The notes under the pieces are model-generated. The model did not search any database and was not told the DNA's origin. It saw only the letters and a list, made by a program, of their open reading frames with translations. A DNA stretch of 64,000 nt from Calonectria ilicicola. Its lineage: Eukaryota > Ascomycota > Sordariomycetes > Hypocreales > Nectriaceae. Position 1 is the first letter of the stretch. Each line of letters begins with the position of its first letter. Shown here piece after piece: positions 22,733-34,941 of the stretch. The translations under genes and the position numbers were made by a program. The stretch is taken from contig CP085825.1 of the NCBI GenBank assembly GCA_020809705.1, positions 3,410,001 through 3,474,000 of the forward strand, in the 5' to 3' direction.

Positions 22733-25700
22733 ATGGACGACCTTCGCTTCCGCACCCAAACGTCTCCCCGGAACGAGTCGCCAATGAATTCCCTTGTCTC
22801 ACCTCCTCGCAATGGTTCTAGGTTGCCTGGGGCTCAGGTCGCCCCCCAGGCCCCTCATGACCATCGTTCAAACCTCCCTCGACGCTTCACCACCGACGCT
22901 GGCAGGATCCCGACCCTCAACAACATGACTTCCCTGGCCTCCTTGACCTCACCTCCCCCCCGTGTTCCTGAGCCCTCCCAAGACTACAACGTAAGTCGTT
23001 GCCTTGAACCCCCGGACTGTCCCTCCATTACCGGCGGGTCTGCGATTATGTCGCTTGTAACCTTCAGTTGGCTGACGATTTTCTTTTAGACTCTGCACAA
23101 GGTCCAATTGGTATGTAGATGATAGAACCCGCTTCTTGCAGAACCCCCCCGACGACGCCCCTGATTTTCTTGCTGGAGCTTGATATCGATCGCCAACGAG
23201 ATAGCCCTGCGAGCCGCCTTCGCGATACCCTCCCTTCTTGCGTCCGTAAGCTCGACACTGACTCCTGGATCAGATAGAGAAGAAGAAGCTCGAATATGAG
23301 CGAATCCGCGAACAGAGACGGCGCTTCGAGCTCGAGATGCAAAAGCTGGATCAACAGCAGCGGCGTGAAGCACTGGAGCTTGCCCAGATGGAGGAGGAAA
23401 TGGGCAGGCTAGGTGGCCACCAGTCCGAACCTACCACCCCTCCCGAGTACCGCGATAATTCCGGATTCCCCTCGATGTTTTCGCGTCCGAGTCGTTATTC
23501 AATGTCGAGCTTGACCTCGCCCCCAGGCCTTTTCAACCGCCCAACACGATCTGGATCGACGCTCGCCTCTCCGCAGTCTGGCCTTGTGCAGACTCGTTTT
23601 GGATTCGAAGAGCAGATGCCATCGCGCTCTGTTCCAGTGACACGCAGAAATAGTGATGACGAGAAAGAGGAGGCTGTTCGCCAGGATCCAACTAGCCACC
23701 GCTCGACCAATGCGTAAGTACTCTTTTTTTTTCTTGATACATTGATGTGCCGTATCCTCGATTGTATGAAGCTGCTGGGGGAGAAACCGTGAGCGCGAGA
23801 AGAAGTATTCGTTCGTGCGTGAAAGTTGATCCTTCTGGTTTCTTGCTCTCGTTATTCTCAACGGAATCGGTGCTTCATTTTCTGCCAAGTGGATTTGTGT
23901 TTTTTTTTCCCTATGCGCTTTCAGTGCCTGATATTCGAGGTGCTGTGTAAATGTTCCTCGCAGTGGAGCTTGGTGAATCACCCACACAGGCAATCGAGGA
24001 GCTATAAAGAGGTTGTGGCCGTTGAACAAACGAGCTTCCGTGCTCCACACTTTCACACAGCTCTTGAATCTCACCTGGGGTGCTTTGCTACTTCTGCACG
24101 CTATCCCGCAACGCTTGAATCCCCCCCATACACAAGCGTTCTGTTATTTTCAAGAGCAGAATACAAATTCAACTGGGCCATAGAATCCGCTTTTCTTGGG
24201 ACTATACACCTGGGTTCAACTGGCGGCGCTTTCGAGAGCGGGTCGCTTTCATTTTTTTCTTCTTGAATCTAGCACATTTTTGCTCTTTTTGAAACAGGAA
24301 TTAAAACTGACAATGTCATCCGGGAATAGTCTAAACCGTTATTCGATGCCGGTTACGCGCTCGAGAACTGGCTTGTATGATGCTGGGCTTGACCAGACCA
24401 ACACCACCAGGTTTCTATTTGGCGACGAGGAGCCAAGTGCTTTGGGGCATGTTGGAGGTCCTGACGAGAGCTTCCCTACTCTTGTCCGTCGTGACGACCA
24501 AGTCGTAAGTGCATTTCTTTTTAAAGGCCAACTTTGGCTTATTCAGAAGTCTTCGGAGTGCATTGTTCTATTGTGTTTGCTCTTTCCTTGGCATTTGTTT
24601 TTTTTGATTGCATGCTGAAGGGCTCCACAATTTCTTTCCTCGCGGTGCATTTGCTCGGCACTGGTTTGCATTGAATAATGACCTTGTTCACGAGATTCAC
24701 CTCTTCACCTCACTGCTCCCTTCAGCTTCACCCCACCTACTCACCACCGTCTCGGCAAGCACTTTGGGTCCTCTTTTTGGACGCATGAGGCTCTGTCTTG
24801 CCGAGGTGCCATCTCTTCCTTTTCTTTTATTATTTTGTGGTTGCTTTAGTTTCTGACATCGTTGGACCTGCTCAGTTATCTGCATCTTCAGCTGCTCTAG
24901 ACCTTGCCTTGTCCCCGTCTCCCAACCCAGAAACGGCGGCATCTTCTCGAGGCTGGAGCCGTGTTGTTAACCGTCACCGACCCCAACAGAGTATGTCTTC
25001 GATAAACGGACCCTCAAGTCAAATGGGTGACTTGGTTGGCCTGGGTAGCCGCCCTAACTCAGTCCGCCACTCACTTGATCTTAAGTATATCTCCGAGAAC
25101 GCAAACGAGACCAGCGGCTCTATTATTTCGTCACCAGGGGGCCAAAACATGACAACCCCGCCCAAGCTTCAAAGCTCCTTTTCTGCCAACGACGTCCCGA
25201 CTGTTAAGAACCCTACGGGCTCATCAATGAACGCGAACAATCATGCGCAGCAGCACTTCCACAATCACAATGCCAGCCTTGGTCGCATTCCTGCTGGCGC
25301 AGTACCTCGTGGGCACAGCCGGGAGCTGTCTACCGATAATATCAATGCCAACCGCGAGCAAGCTGGCGCCTACCCCTCCATCCAGTCCGCTCTCCAGGCC
25401 AGCGCTGCTCCATTTGGTCCCACCACCACAGCTGCCACCCCCCCTGCTGGAGCCGTTGTGTCGTCTCCTTCGGGCAATCCCTCGTTCAATGGATTTTACC
25501 AGGCCAATGGTTATGGTTCACCTCAAGGCGCTGCTCACCCCGCTGGAGCCTTTAACGTCCCAATGCTGGCTGCGGGCATGCAGCAGATGAATATTAACGG
25601 CGCTAATGGTGGCAATATCTACCCCCCTCAGAACTACGGCGGATACAATTCTCTTCCTTATGGCCAGGGTAACCAGCAGCCTCGTGACAGCCAGGCTCGT

Positions 25701-27182
25701 GTCATTCAACATCGTCGTCAGCTCGATAATGAAGGTGAGCAATGGGGGTGTCAAGATCTAATGAAAATGATGAATGCTAACACACTGGCAGCAATGTCCC
25801 GTTACCAGAACATGCCCCTTGAGTCGTTTACCGGCCAAATCTATGATTTGTGCAAGGATCAGCATGGCTGCCGATATCTTCAGAAGAAGCTTGAGGAGCG
25901 CAACCCTGAACAGGTTCATATGATTTGGCTCGAGACAAATCAGCATGTCATCGAGCTCATGACGGATCCATTTGGTAATTATTTGTGCCAAAAGCTCCTC
26001 GAGTTCTGCAATGACGATGAGCGGACTATTTTGATCCAGAATGCCTCCCAAGATATGGTGCGCATCGCTCTCAACCAGCATGGTACTCGCGCTCTTCAGA
26101 AGATGATTGAGTATGTTAGCACACCCCAGCAAGTTCATCTAATCATCGAGGCCCTTCGTTTCCGCGTGGTCGAGTTGATCCAGGACTTGAACGGCAATCA
26201 TGTCATCCAGAAGTGTCTTAACAAGCTCACGGCTGCCGATGCTCAATTCATCTTCGATGCTGTTGGCAACAACTGTGTTGAAGTAGGCACCCATCGTCAT
26301 GGCTGCTGTGTCCTCCAGCGATGCATTGACCATGCATCTGGTGACCAGAAAGTTTGGCTGATTGGACGCATCACTGAACACGCTCGCATCCTTGTTCAAG
26401 ATCCATTTGGAAACTACGTTGTCCAATACATTATTGATCTTAACGAGACTTCCTTTACTGAGCCGGTCGTGGCTATGTTCCGCGGCTGCGTCAGCCAGCT
26501 GTCTCGTCACAAGTTCAGCTCCAACGTGATCGAGAAGTGTTTGCGTTGTGCCCAGGCAGTGTCCAAAGATATGATTGTGGAGGAACTACTCGCACCCGCC
26601 GAGATGGAGCGTCTTCTTCGAGACTCATTTGCCAACTACGTTATACAGACTGCTCTTGAATACGCCACTCCCCACCAGAAGTACCGTTTGGTGGAATCTA
26701 TCCGGCCTATTCTTCCCCAGATCCGAACTACTCCCTATGGGCGACGAATCCAGGCCAAGATCTCTGCTTTTGACAATCGTGGCAGCGCTGCTTCCAGCGG
26801 TCAAGTTACACCGGCCGACAATACCCAGGGGCAGATTTCTCTTCGGCAAACCGCGCATGCGCAAGCCGGACACACTCGTGGCCTTTCTGGTAATGGTCCC
26901 ATGATTCAAGGCAACGGCGTTACCAACGGGGGCCTTCCTGGCATGGGTAACCAGACCATCCGCCAGGGTATGCCTACTTATTCCAGCAACTCGGTCATGA
27001 CTTCTCCTGCTCCATCCTCCAACGGTGGACCAGTGCAGCCGCCGCAGTTTGGACAGAGGGCCCCAGGTAACTACTCTCCCTCGCGATCTACCAATGGTAG
27101 CGGGAGCAGCGGTAGCGTCAACGGCAATGTCCCTGGCACCAGCACTAGCCCTGGCGAGAACGGAGAGGCGCACTGGGTGTAA
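22733..27182 (+). CDS. Pumilio-family RNA-binding protein (Puf4-like), 1047 aa, 6 exons
   Basis: Exons 22733-22990, 23090-23110, 23274-23713, 24330-24504, 24876-25734 and 25792-27182; these sum to 1048 codons. Puf proteins bind 3'-UTR motifs and repress or destabilise mRNAs in the cytoplasm. The C-terminal half carries eight Puf repeats, with signatures such as CKDQHGCRYLQKKL, DPFGNYLCQKLLE, LNQHGTRALQKMIE, DLNGNHVIQKCL, THRHGCCVLQRC, DPFGNYVVQYII, HKFSSNVIEKCL and DSFANYVIQTAL. These match the yeast Puf4/Mpt5 class better than Puf3. The N-terminal half is low-complexity Ser/Pro/Asn/Gln with a charged coiled-coil stretch in exon 3. Exon 2 is a 21-nt microexon (TLHKVQL). Introns of 616 and 371 nt are long for this genome; their acceptors (24329, 24875) are the only ones near good branch sites that restore frame. 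The last intron is 57 nt and stop-free. Confidence 0.9.
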
Positions 27183-28775
27183 ATTACTTCTCTTCAAGTA
27201 CAACTGCCATTCTTGGCATGACCCGCTTGTATAATGATGCTCATTTAACCCAATGCTTTCTTGGGTGGCATGCCATTTCATGCAGCACGGTAACGACACC
27301 GTCATGATTTTGACGATTTTCCTTTGCTCTCTGTTTCATTAAGCCGCAGAACGACATCGCATTTTTGGCTCGAGCCTGTCTCGGACCTCACCCAGACCAA
27401 CACGACAACCCTGAGGTTGCTTCGTGTGTACATTACCCAAAAAAAGGGAGCCCCAAAACGACAGTCGACTGTCTTGGCCGCCACTACTTCTCGGATGCTG
27501 CTCATGGAGAGGATGACACGCAGTCCGCGACATTGGTGAAGTGATGGCCAAGGCGTGTACATGTACTTGGATCGTCAAGATCACACTCATCAGCATAGAC
27601 GAATCCCTTTTATTCGAGTTTCGCTGATTTTCTTTTTCGATTTCATTTGGATGCCATATCTCCAGGAATTCTCAAGCGTCAAACTGACTACACAATCTGC
27701 ATTAAATCCTACGAGTTGCTTCTCGACATGGTCATCAGGCACTTGCGATTTACATGCATTACGATGCGGAATTGGTTCTTCGCGATTGATAATTTTCACA
27801 ATCTGGGCTTGGTGGCGAGGGCTTCGCTCCTCGATCCAAGCCCCAGCGGATGGCGAGTGCGATCACCTTTGTGCTTTGGCCCTGGTCCCGCTAGCCTCCT
27901 CGTAGCTCTTGACTGGCTTGACTGGCCCTGGGAAACGATGGCAAAGCAGGGCAGGGACCCCTTTTTTCTTTTCCCTTTATTTTTCGTTGAGTTTGTATGA
28001 GTTCCGGAGTAGTTGATTTCGATAGTTCAGTTCGCCAGGGACAAAAAGTTCTCAGAGGATGGAAGGGCTTGATGCCCAATAAACTCGAATTCAGCTTGCT
28101 GACCGAGAAATGAGGATGCCCCTAACTACCTGCCTGCCTGTATTTAGATATCGATTTGAATTCAGAACTTTCTGATTGCTTGAATTATTCATGCGTGCCA
28201 TTTCTCTGTCATTGCGAACATGCCATTGCCCTATCTCATATGTGCTAACTGCTGGATAATCTCGATGTCAACGATCATACCTAGCTAGTCTCTTCCTCTC
28301 TTTTTCTTCTTTCTTTTTTCACTTTGAACAAGCTCCAGATGAGACCCACTCCTTTGCTCGGCTCCATCCAAATGAAATTTCTGCAAACTGATCCATAAAT
28401 AATAAATCAAAGTGCTTGGTTCCTTTTGACTGATGGGTGAGAATGAGTGCTCCTGTGAGAGTTTATCGTTGATACTTGGGTTGGTCTCAAGAGAATGGAT
28501 TATCAAATTTACAGGGAAACATTGGAGGAAACATATGGACAAATTGATCACGAATAGGAATATAGCATAACGGTGACAGTCGTCACGGAACATTTTAGCC
28601 AGAGAACCATGTTGTTTAAATCTTTCTTAAGGACGTACGTAAGCCCATTCCATTTTTAGCTACCAAACAAGGTTCCCGACTCCCCAGAGTCCAAGCATGC
28701 AATGCGTAAAGCAGACCCAGCACCCGGAAGAAAAAATCCCCCAAATCACCCCAGTCACGACCGAGATTTGGTCGT
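27183..28775. other. Intergenic, converging 3' ends of Puf and RPL15 genes
   Basis: 1.6 kb with AT-rich stretches and no supportable ORF. The left part is probably a long Puf 3'-UTR. Nothing else recognised. Confidence 0.6.
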
Positions 28776-29711
28776 TTACCTGTATCGCCAGAGAGAGAGG
28801 GTGTTGTGGCGGAGCCAGGTCTTTCTGCGGCCAGCCTGGGTCTTGTTGTAGCGGTGGCCCTTGTTGAGACCACGGGAGCGCTTGCCAGTGGCAGTGAGGC
28901 CACGAGACTCGCGGTGCTTGTGGACGGGGTTGACGATCCAGTTGATGCGAGGGTCGATGCGGATGGCCTTGTGCTGGGGGTCGACAAGGATGACCTCGTA
29001 GTACTTGTAGGTAGAGTCCTGGTTGATCCAGTAGGAGTTAAGGACTCGGAGGTTGGCGCAGCGGCGGCCGACACGCTCCTCAGCGGTGGCCTTGAGGGAT
29101 CGCTGGTACTTGAGCTGGTTCACACCCTGGTTGGTGGGCTTGCCTATTGATCGGGGGCGGTTAGCAAATATTGGCTCTGGAGCACCAGCCCTCGCGGGCG
29201 GGGAAGAGAGCAGACAACGCACCATAGGTGGCACCCTTGGGGACAGGGCGCTTGCGGCCACCACGACGGACACGGACGCGGTAGATGACATAGCCCTGCT
29301 TGGCCTTGTAACCAAGACGGCGAGCCTTGTCGAGACGGCTAGGGCGCGAGGCGCGGTGGATAACGTTCAATTGACGGAGCTATATTGATGCACTCTCAGC
29401 AAACGTTCAACGAGTGTATAGCAAAGACGGCAGCCAATGCCTCTCTGTTCTCTTGTCTCGACTCGAGGTGGGCGTCAAGGACGAGTTCGAGGGCGGACTT
29501 GAAGAGAATTTCTTCTGTGACAAGCCCCACGATCGAACTTTTCATCGAATCGTACCGCAACGAGGGAGACAAGAGAGCGAGAGGCGGCAGCCGTCCACAA
29601 AACGATTGGTGTTGTTCAACGTACTTCCCAGCAGCGCACTCGGAGGAGGAAGCGCATGATATCCGACTGCTTCTTCTTCTGAAGCTCTTCGACATACTTG
29701 AGGGCACCCAT
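28776..29711 (-). CDS. RPL15: 60S ribosomal protein L15 (eL15), 203 aa, 3 exons
   Basis: Exons 29711-29625, 29379-29223 and 29143-28776. eL15 is a large-subunit protein of the cytosolic ribosome. The spliced protein begins [17 protein letters not shown], continues [36 protein letters not shown] and ATYGKPTNQG across the second junction, and ends NTLSLWRYR, all diagnostic of eL15. The length of 203 residues is that of the family. Intron 1 is 245 nt (29380-29624) and lies 29 codons after the start, typical for fungal ribosomal protein genes; intron 2 is 79 nt (29144-29222). The first intron was checked for a box C/D snoRNA: only weak C- and D-like boxes were seen. Converges with the Puf gene. 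Confidence 0.97.
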
Positions 29712-30197
29712 CTTGGCTGTTGACGAGACGACGCAGAAAAAGTCAGCACAACGACTTCTCGAGGAAGATTGGATTTGATTCCTTGCGTTTCAAGTATCAG
29801 GAAGGGGAGGGAAGGGGTCACAAACCGGCTGTTGGCGTAAAGTTCCTGCCGTGGGTTAGTAGAAGGCGAGTGTGTCGAAATTTCAAAAGTTGCAAAAGCC
29901 CGGCTGGTGAGGAAAATTGAGGGCACAGTTTGTGGGTTAAGCGACGAGCTAACCTTATGCAGTTAGTGGAATAGGACTTGCCCCTCAAACCCCTAGCGGT
30001 GTGTGATTTGTGCGAATGGTCCGTGCACCGGGGCATGATGAGTCAGCAGCGAGGCAGACATGGGACATGGGATATGGGATATTGGACATGGCGCAATGGA
30101 GCAGATGGGGACGGGCTAATGATCTGCCTTGAAGACTTTGCGAGTTGTCACTTTGATACTGACGGATTGTGTCTACAAGGTACGAGGAAATCATTGA
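29712..30197. other. Promoter and leader of RPL15; 3' end of next gene
   Basis: 486 bp, no ORF of interest. Pyrimidine-rich on the minus strand close to the RPL15 start, as usual for ribosomal protein promoters. It also includes the 3'-UTR of the gene starting at 31142. Confidence 0.6.
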
Positions 30198-31142
30198 TTA
30201 TAATGGCTTTTCTAGAGTGCATTTCGCCAACATATTTGTAAATGCCATCGCCTGACTTTGCGCTGTCATACCCCACGTTTCCTCGCCTTTCTTTGGTATT
30301 CCTGGCTGTATCATCTCCCATGCAATCTTCTCAGCGTCTCTGGATTCCGCAGGGGGTTCGGAAACATGCCCGTGATTCATAGGTACGATAGAATGTTCGG
30401 CGCTTTGAACCGCGAAATGCATGGCATGCTCATTCAACTCAGCCAAGTCTCTACCATCTTCTTCCCAGCGCATCCAACTTGGCTTCTTGATACCCGTAGT
30501 CTGCGTGTTCATCTTTTCGTAGGTGCCAATAATGGCGTATAGCTCATCGAGTGCCTTACCCATTAACTCAGACGGGCTATTTGGATTTGATGAGGAGCCG
30601 GTTGATGTCATCGTCATCCATGGCAAGACTGGCGTCAGTTCTGGCGCGAGCTGCTCAGCTATGTCCAATTTGCTACAGTTGCCGCGACTACTTCTTCTCC
30701 CTTGTCAGCCCAAGCCAGCCCGAAAAATTAGCATTGGCATTGTTTATGCGACTCTTACGGATGTGGTCCCAGTTGCTTCTCGATGAAATTGACAAGCTCG
30801 TCTCCTTGTTCTTGAAGTTGATTTTTTATGTCACCTGCGCCCGCTTTTCGATCTCTTGACGTTCTGGATTTGATCGGGGGCCATCTCAAGCGAAGGAGTT
30901 AGCTGTGAAAGGAAGGATCTAATACTGAGGTGGTGCTTACGCAGGGTCTTGACGAAGATTATTTGCACGCTGTTTCGTCTGTTTGACTGTCGCCTTTCTA
31001 GAACTCCTGGATGATCTTTTGGGGGCGAGATCTCCGGCATCATCGCTATCTTTTGAAATCAGATTTTGTTTTCTAGTTTCACAAGAAATGTCGCTGCCTT
31101 CTTACCCGTAGCGTATGTTTTCCTTTTCATTGCTCTTGGCAT
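30198..31142 (-). CDS. Unrecognised basic, mostly helical protein, 253 aa, 4 exons
   Basis: Exons 31142-31106, 31049-30941, 30884-30759 and 30687-30198, assembled from splice consensus and frame (phases 1, 2, 2; total 254 codons). The first three exons are short and encode a Lys/Arg/Ser-rich N-terminus (MPRAMKRKTYATDSDD, then SSRSSRKATVKQTKQR) that resembles a nuclear localisation region. The rest is charged, with helical segments around NQLQEQGDELVNFIEKQLG and SPSELMGKALDELYAIIG. I see no catalytic motif and do not recognise the family; a chromatin or kinetochore accessory protein is only a guess from the basic N-terminus. The last intron has tandem acceptors AAG and TAG three bases apart (30688-30690), both in frame, so two isoforms differing by one Ser are possible. 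Confidence 0.65.
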
Positions 31143-32175
31143 TTTCGGAATATTCGCACGCTGCCGCTGAGAGAATGACAAAGTCAGATTTTGTCCAGAA
31201 AGCTGGAGATATCAAAGAGGGCAATAATACTGCACGAACAGGAGCGATAAATATGCCAAGGCTCTCTCTTATGCAAGGCAATAAATGCCTGAGGTACTAT
31301 TGGAATAGTTTGAGTGTCAAAAGGCAAGACCCGACGATGGCGCCTTCCGTTCCTTCCTCTCCGGCTCCAAACGGACATCCGTCGGAACTTTGGACATGGT
31401 CCACCCATCTTCGGAGGCAGCATAGCATGTACATTCTGCCGTTCATTTTTCCCCCGTTTGATCTTGGAGGTCAACAAGCATCCATTCTAACTATCACGTA
31501 GCCTCGAGAAATCAATAAGCAGTTTGAATGCCATGTATTAACCGCAATGCCTATATTTCTAAACCAGATATTTAAGTATCGTGCATTTGTCTCTTAGTAG
31601 CAACTGGGAAAATAAAGTAGGTAGATAATAAGCAACTTTGAGGTGCCTGAAGAATGCGGCCCAAGAGCCCATAGAAGAGAAGAAAAAAACAGGAAGCAAA
31701 AAAGAAATACGAAAACCGAAAAGAAATCTTTGTCATACATGATACCGACTATACCCAAACATGTCCTTTTTTGATCGCATATTAGTTACACTGTGAATGC
31801 GAAATCCTCGACACTCTCTCTGTCTATAATCTCAACCCTCGAAACAAAAGCCGTTGGATGTCATTTGTCTTTCCCTTACCCTTCTCCAGTCGTCAAGCAT
31901 GGCCGTGGGGTCAGTGACCCTGAGCAACAAATCGGCAGAAGAAATCAACATTCTCACACATCTTGCATGGCAGCTTCATTGGCGAGAAGGCTGCCAGTAA
32001 ACGCCTCAGATAAAACAAACAGAAAAGACCTCCTCCCAAACCTTCTTGAGCCATATTCTTATCATCATGCACCGCACCCTCTTGCGCCCACTTGCAACTT
32101 TCAATACCTGATAAAAATGCAGTGCTTTCGCCAGCTCATACTTCATCATAGACCAAAGTTGGTCATGCACCCAAC
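31143..32175. other. Intergenic, no gene seen
   Basis: 1.0 kb between two minus-strand genes. Contains the 3'-UTR of the PSP1-domain gene, an A/G-rich stretch near 31680-31730 and the promoter of the 253-aa gene. Open frames here are short and unconvincing. Confidence 0.6.
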
Positions 32176-34941
32176 CTAGTGAGAGTTGAGTGACAATCCC
32201 TGGAATGACCCAACCCAGTCGTTCTGAGGGGAAATAGGAGATGCCCCCTGAGAATGTGGTGTCGGGCTTGGCCCCGACTGCGGGTTCGGGAAACGGTGCC
32301 TCATGGACTGGAAATCCCCAGGTTGTGGCAGGTGTCCTCCAGAGAACCCCTCCATGTTAAGGTTAGCACCAGGGACGTAAGGCATGTTGTTCCGAGGATT
32401 GCTGAAGTTGGCGGCGAACTGTGCGTAAGGGTAATTCGATGGAGGATACCCAGAAGCTTGACCAAGGCCTCGGTCACCTGTAAAGGGCTGGGTGAAATTG
32501 GGGGGACGGAATCCCCGACCATCTCGAGAGCCGGTGGTAAAGGCGGTAGGCTGGTGTTGCTCCTGCGCTTGCTGGTTTTGCCGGCGATCGTTACCACCTG
32601 AGGAGCGGCCGACACCCACGGCACCAGGCCCGATGCCGCTTGGGGCTTGGATGCCCAAAGTCGGGCTGGCAAACGATGCTGGGTTGATAGCAGACATCCA
32701 GATGCGGGTCTTGTAAATCTTGAACAAATCTGTTACAAGCGAATTGAAGTTGATGTATGAATCAGCAAAGTAATAGAACGTCAATTTTTTCCAGTCCCTA
32801 GAGTATTGGTTAGAAATATTTGTCGCCAGTAAAATGTCATCGCTTACATCTGGAATTCGGCATCGAGAATTTCCATGTTGAGGCCATGCTCCTTAACTTT
32901 TTGCATGCAGACTCTCTTCGCCTTTGCTTCTTGACCTTCCTTGTCCCGCAAGGAATGCACTTCGTGGTTCTGAGCGAGGCGTTTAATGAGCTTTGGTCGA
33001 AGTTCGCCCGAGTTCGGTTCTTGCATGTGGTGCTGGTTCTGAGGGCCCATCCCTCCTACAGCGCTTCCTTGAAGGGCTGTGGAGGAAGCGAGCAGGCCGG
33101 CTCCGGTTCCTTCTTGGGCAGCCGCAGCACCTTGAGAATACATCATGAGCCACTTGTATTGTTCCTCTGCATAGTGCTCTTTCAGATCCTTAGCAGTTTG
33201 CCAATCGACATTGTCTCTGGCAACGGTTCCAAGATCAGTACCACGATCAGCCTCGACGATTACGAGATCTCCCGGCTTGACGGTCAAGCCGGTGCCTTCT
33301 TGAATATAAAATACGTCGGCCCTAGCACACTTGAACAGGACGACATGGAGCAGTTGGTTGTGGCGCGGCTGAGCGATACTGTACACATTGCGGTGCGGAG
33401 ACGGTGGGCGATTCGCATAAGGGTTTGGGATAGCATATGGCGATGGGTACTGATTGTTAAAGCCAGCCTGAAAAGCAGCTGGTACGCTGGCACCACCAAA
33501 GTAGGGAGTAGCTATGAACGATTAGATTCCAATTTTGTAACAATCGAATTCAAGAATGTCACTTACCAGTATTACCAGGTCCGAAGTTGGTTGCATCAGG
33601 GTATCCAGGAGGGAAATCGGGAGCTTGTTGAGCCTCGCTCACAGCAGACTCCAGAGCTGAGGTATCCGGAATGGAGCTGATTGATCCCTGACGTGTGGGC
33701 ATTGTTGCAAATGAGTGTCGTCGACTTTGGGAAACGTCAGTCACCGGGAAGCCCAGGGAGCTTGACCAGAGAGCCTTCTTCAGGTTTGCATTGTCATTTT
33801 TGCGATTGTCCATGCTAAAGGGGCTACGAATGGACGTTGGCCCGAACTCGCTCATGCGCCTGTTCATGGATCGTTTAGATAGCGGATCACCTGATTCATT
33901 TGCTTCGTCAAGCTCGTCAATAGCGTAGTCGGACTCTTCAGGAACGGATTCTCTCAAAGGGTAACCGTTGCCCATGTATGCTGTCCCAGTCGCGGCCCGA
34001 GGTCTGATGCGGCTGTTGTACTGCTGCTGTTGACGAAGCATAGCATTCTCTCTGGTGAGCATTTCAATCGTTTTCGCTTCCGAGGACTGATGGAAGGAGC
34101 CTTGAAGAGACTCGCTAGGGCTTTCATCATCGTCATCTTCCACCTCCTTGACCTTGCCTAGCATCGACCCGTCATTTGCCATTTCACTCAACATGCTGGG
34201 TCGGGAGGGACGATGTTGCAAGGCAGGATGACCAGGGTGGCGTGCACGCCCAATAATGGCAGAAGAGCTCATGGAAGGAGGAACAGTTGTTTCTGGATCA
34301 AGCTGCCCGACAGAATAAGATTGGGAGCGATAGGTCTTAGGTGTGGGGTGTAGCGGGATTGCGAAGGGTATTTGCGAGTTTGACGCAGGGTCGCGTAAGA
34401 CGGGTGAGGTCTGCGTTTCAGCGCCAAAGAACGAGTTGCCGCTACCACCTGGTGGCATGGTAGAGGTTGGAGAGGGTAAAACCTCGCTGAGTCTCGATGG
34501 AGGGTCTTTGCGCTCAGTGTTCCAAATCCCAGTGCCCCAAGGGAAGGCGGAACCAGTGGGAGCCCGACCCATGACGGATGAAGTAGAATGAGAACCCCAA
34601 GCACCAGCCCCGGTTTCGGCTGATGGGGTGCTGGGGTGAGATGCGGTTGGCGACATGGAGCTGCTAGCGAATGACCCCTTCCGAGGTCGACCGAGAGACT
34701 GCGAGGTCTCGTTTAACCACGAAGGTCGTCGCACAGGTTTGGGGGGGTGCGCGGTGGATTGATTGGGTTCCTGGCGATGGTCACCTTCGTCGTCGGAGCT
34801 GACAAGGGCTTCGGAATCAGGAGTTGAGGTTCTGGCGTGCAGCTTTTCAAGGAGAAGTGACTGGTTGTTTGCCGTAGATGGTGGGAAAGTCCCCGGGCCC
34901 AGTCTGGAGGACGGGCCGTTTTTAGGAGGAGCTGAGCTCAT
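32176..34941 (-). CDS. PSP1 C-terminal-domain protein, 886 aa, 3 exons
   Basis: Exons 34941-33567, 33511-32848 and 32797-32176 (introns 55 and 50 nt; phases 1 and 2). The N-terminal 450 residues are low-complexity Ser/Pro-rich with a short Gln-rich coiled segment. Residues from about 513 (LHVVLFKCARADVFYIQEG) through VKPGDLVIVEADRGTDLG match the PSP1/YaaT-like domain found in yeast Psp1, a suppressor of DNA polymerase alpha defects that associates with mRNP granules. The part after HGLNMEILDAEFQMDWKKLTFYY is the end of that domain, followed by an Asn/Gly/Pro/Gln-rich tail. The start at 34941 (MSSAPPKNG) is the first ATG; an in-frame GTG further upstream is not a fungal start. Molecular function remains unclear in the family; a cytoplasmic RNA-related role is likely. 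Confidence 0.85.

Noticed and set aside
24798..25734. Apparent ATG start of the Puf protein at 24798
   Set aside because: This ATG lies inside the 371-nt intron; upstream exons with matching phase extend the protein to 22733.
29380..29624. Possible box C/D snoRNA in RPL15 intron 1
   Set aside because: Only weak C- and D-like boxes, too far apart, and no terminal stem seen.
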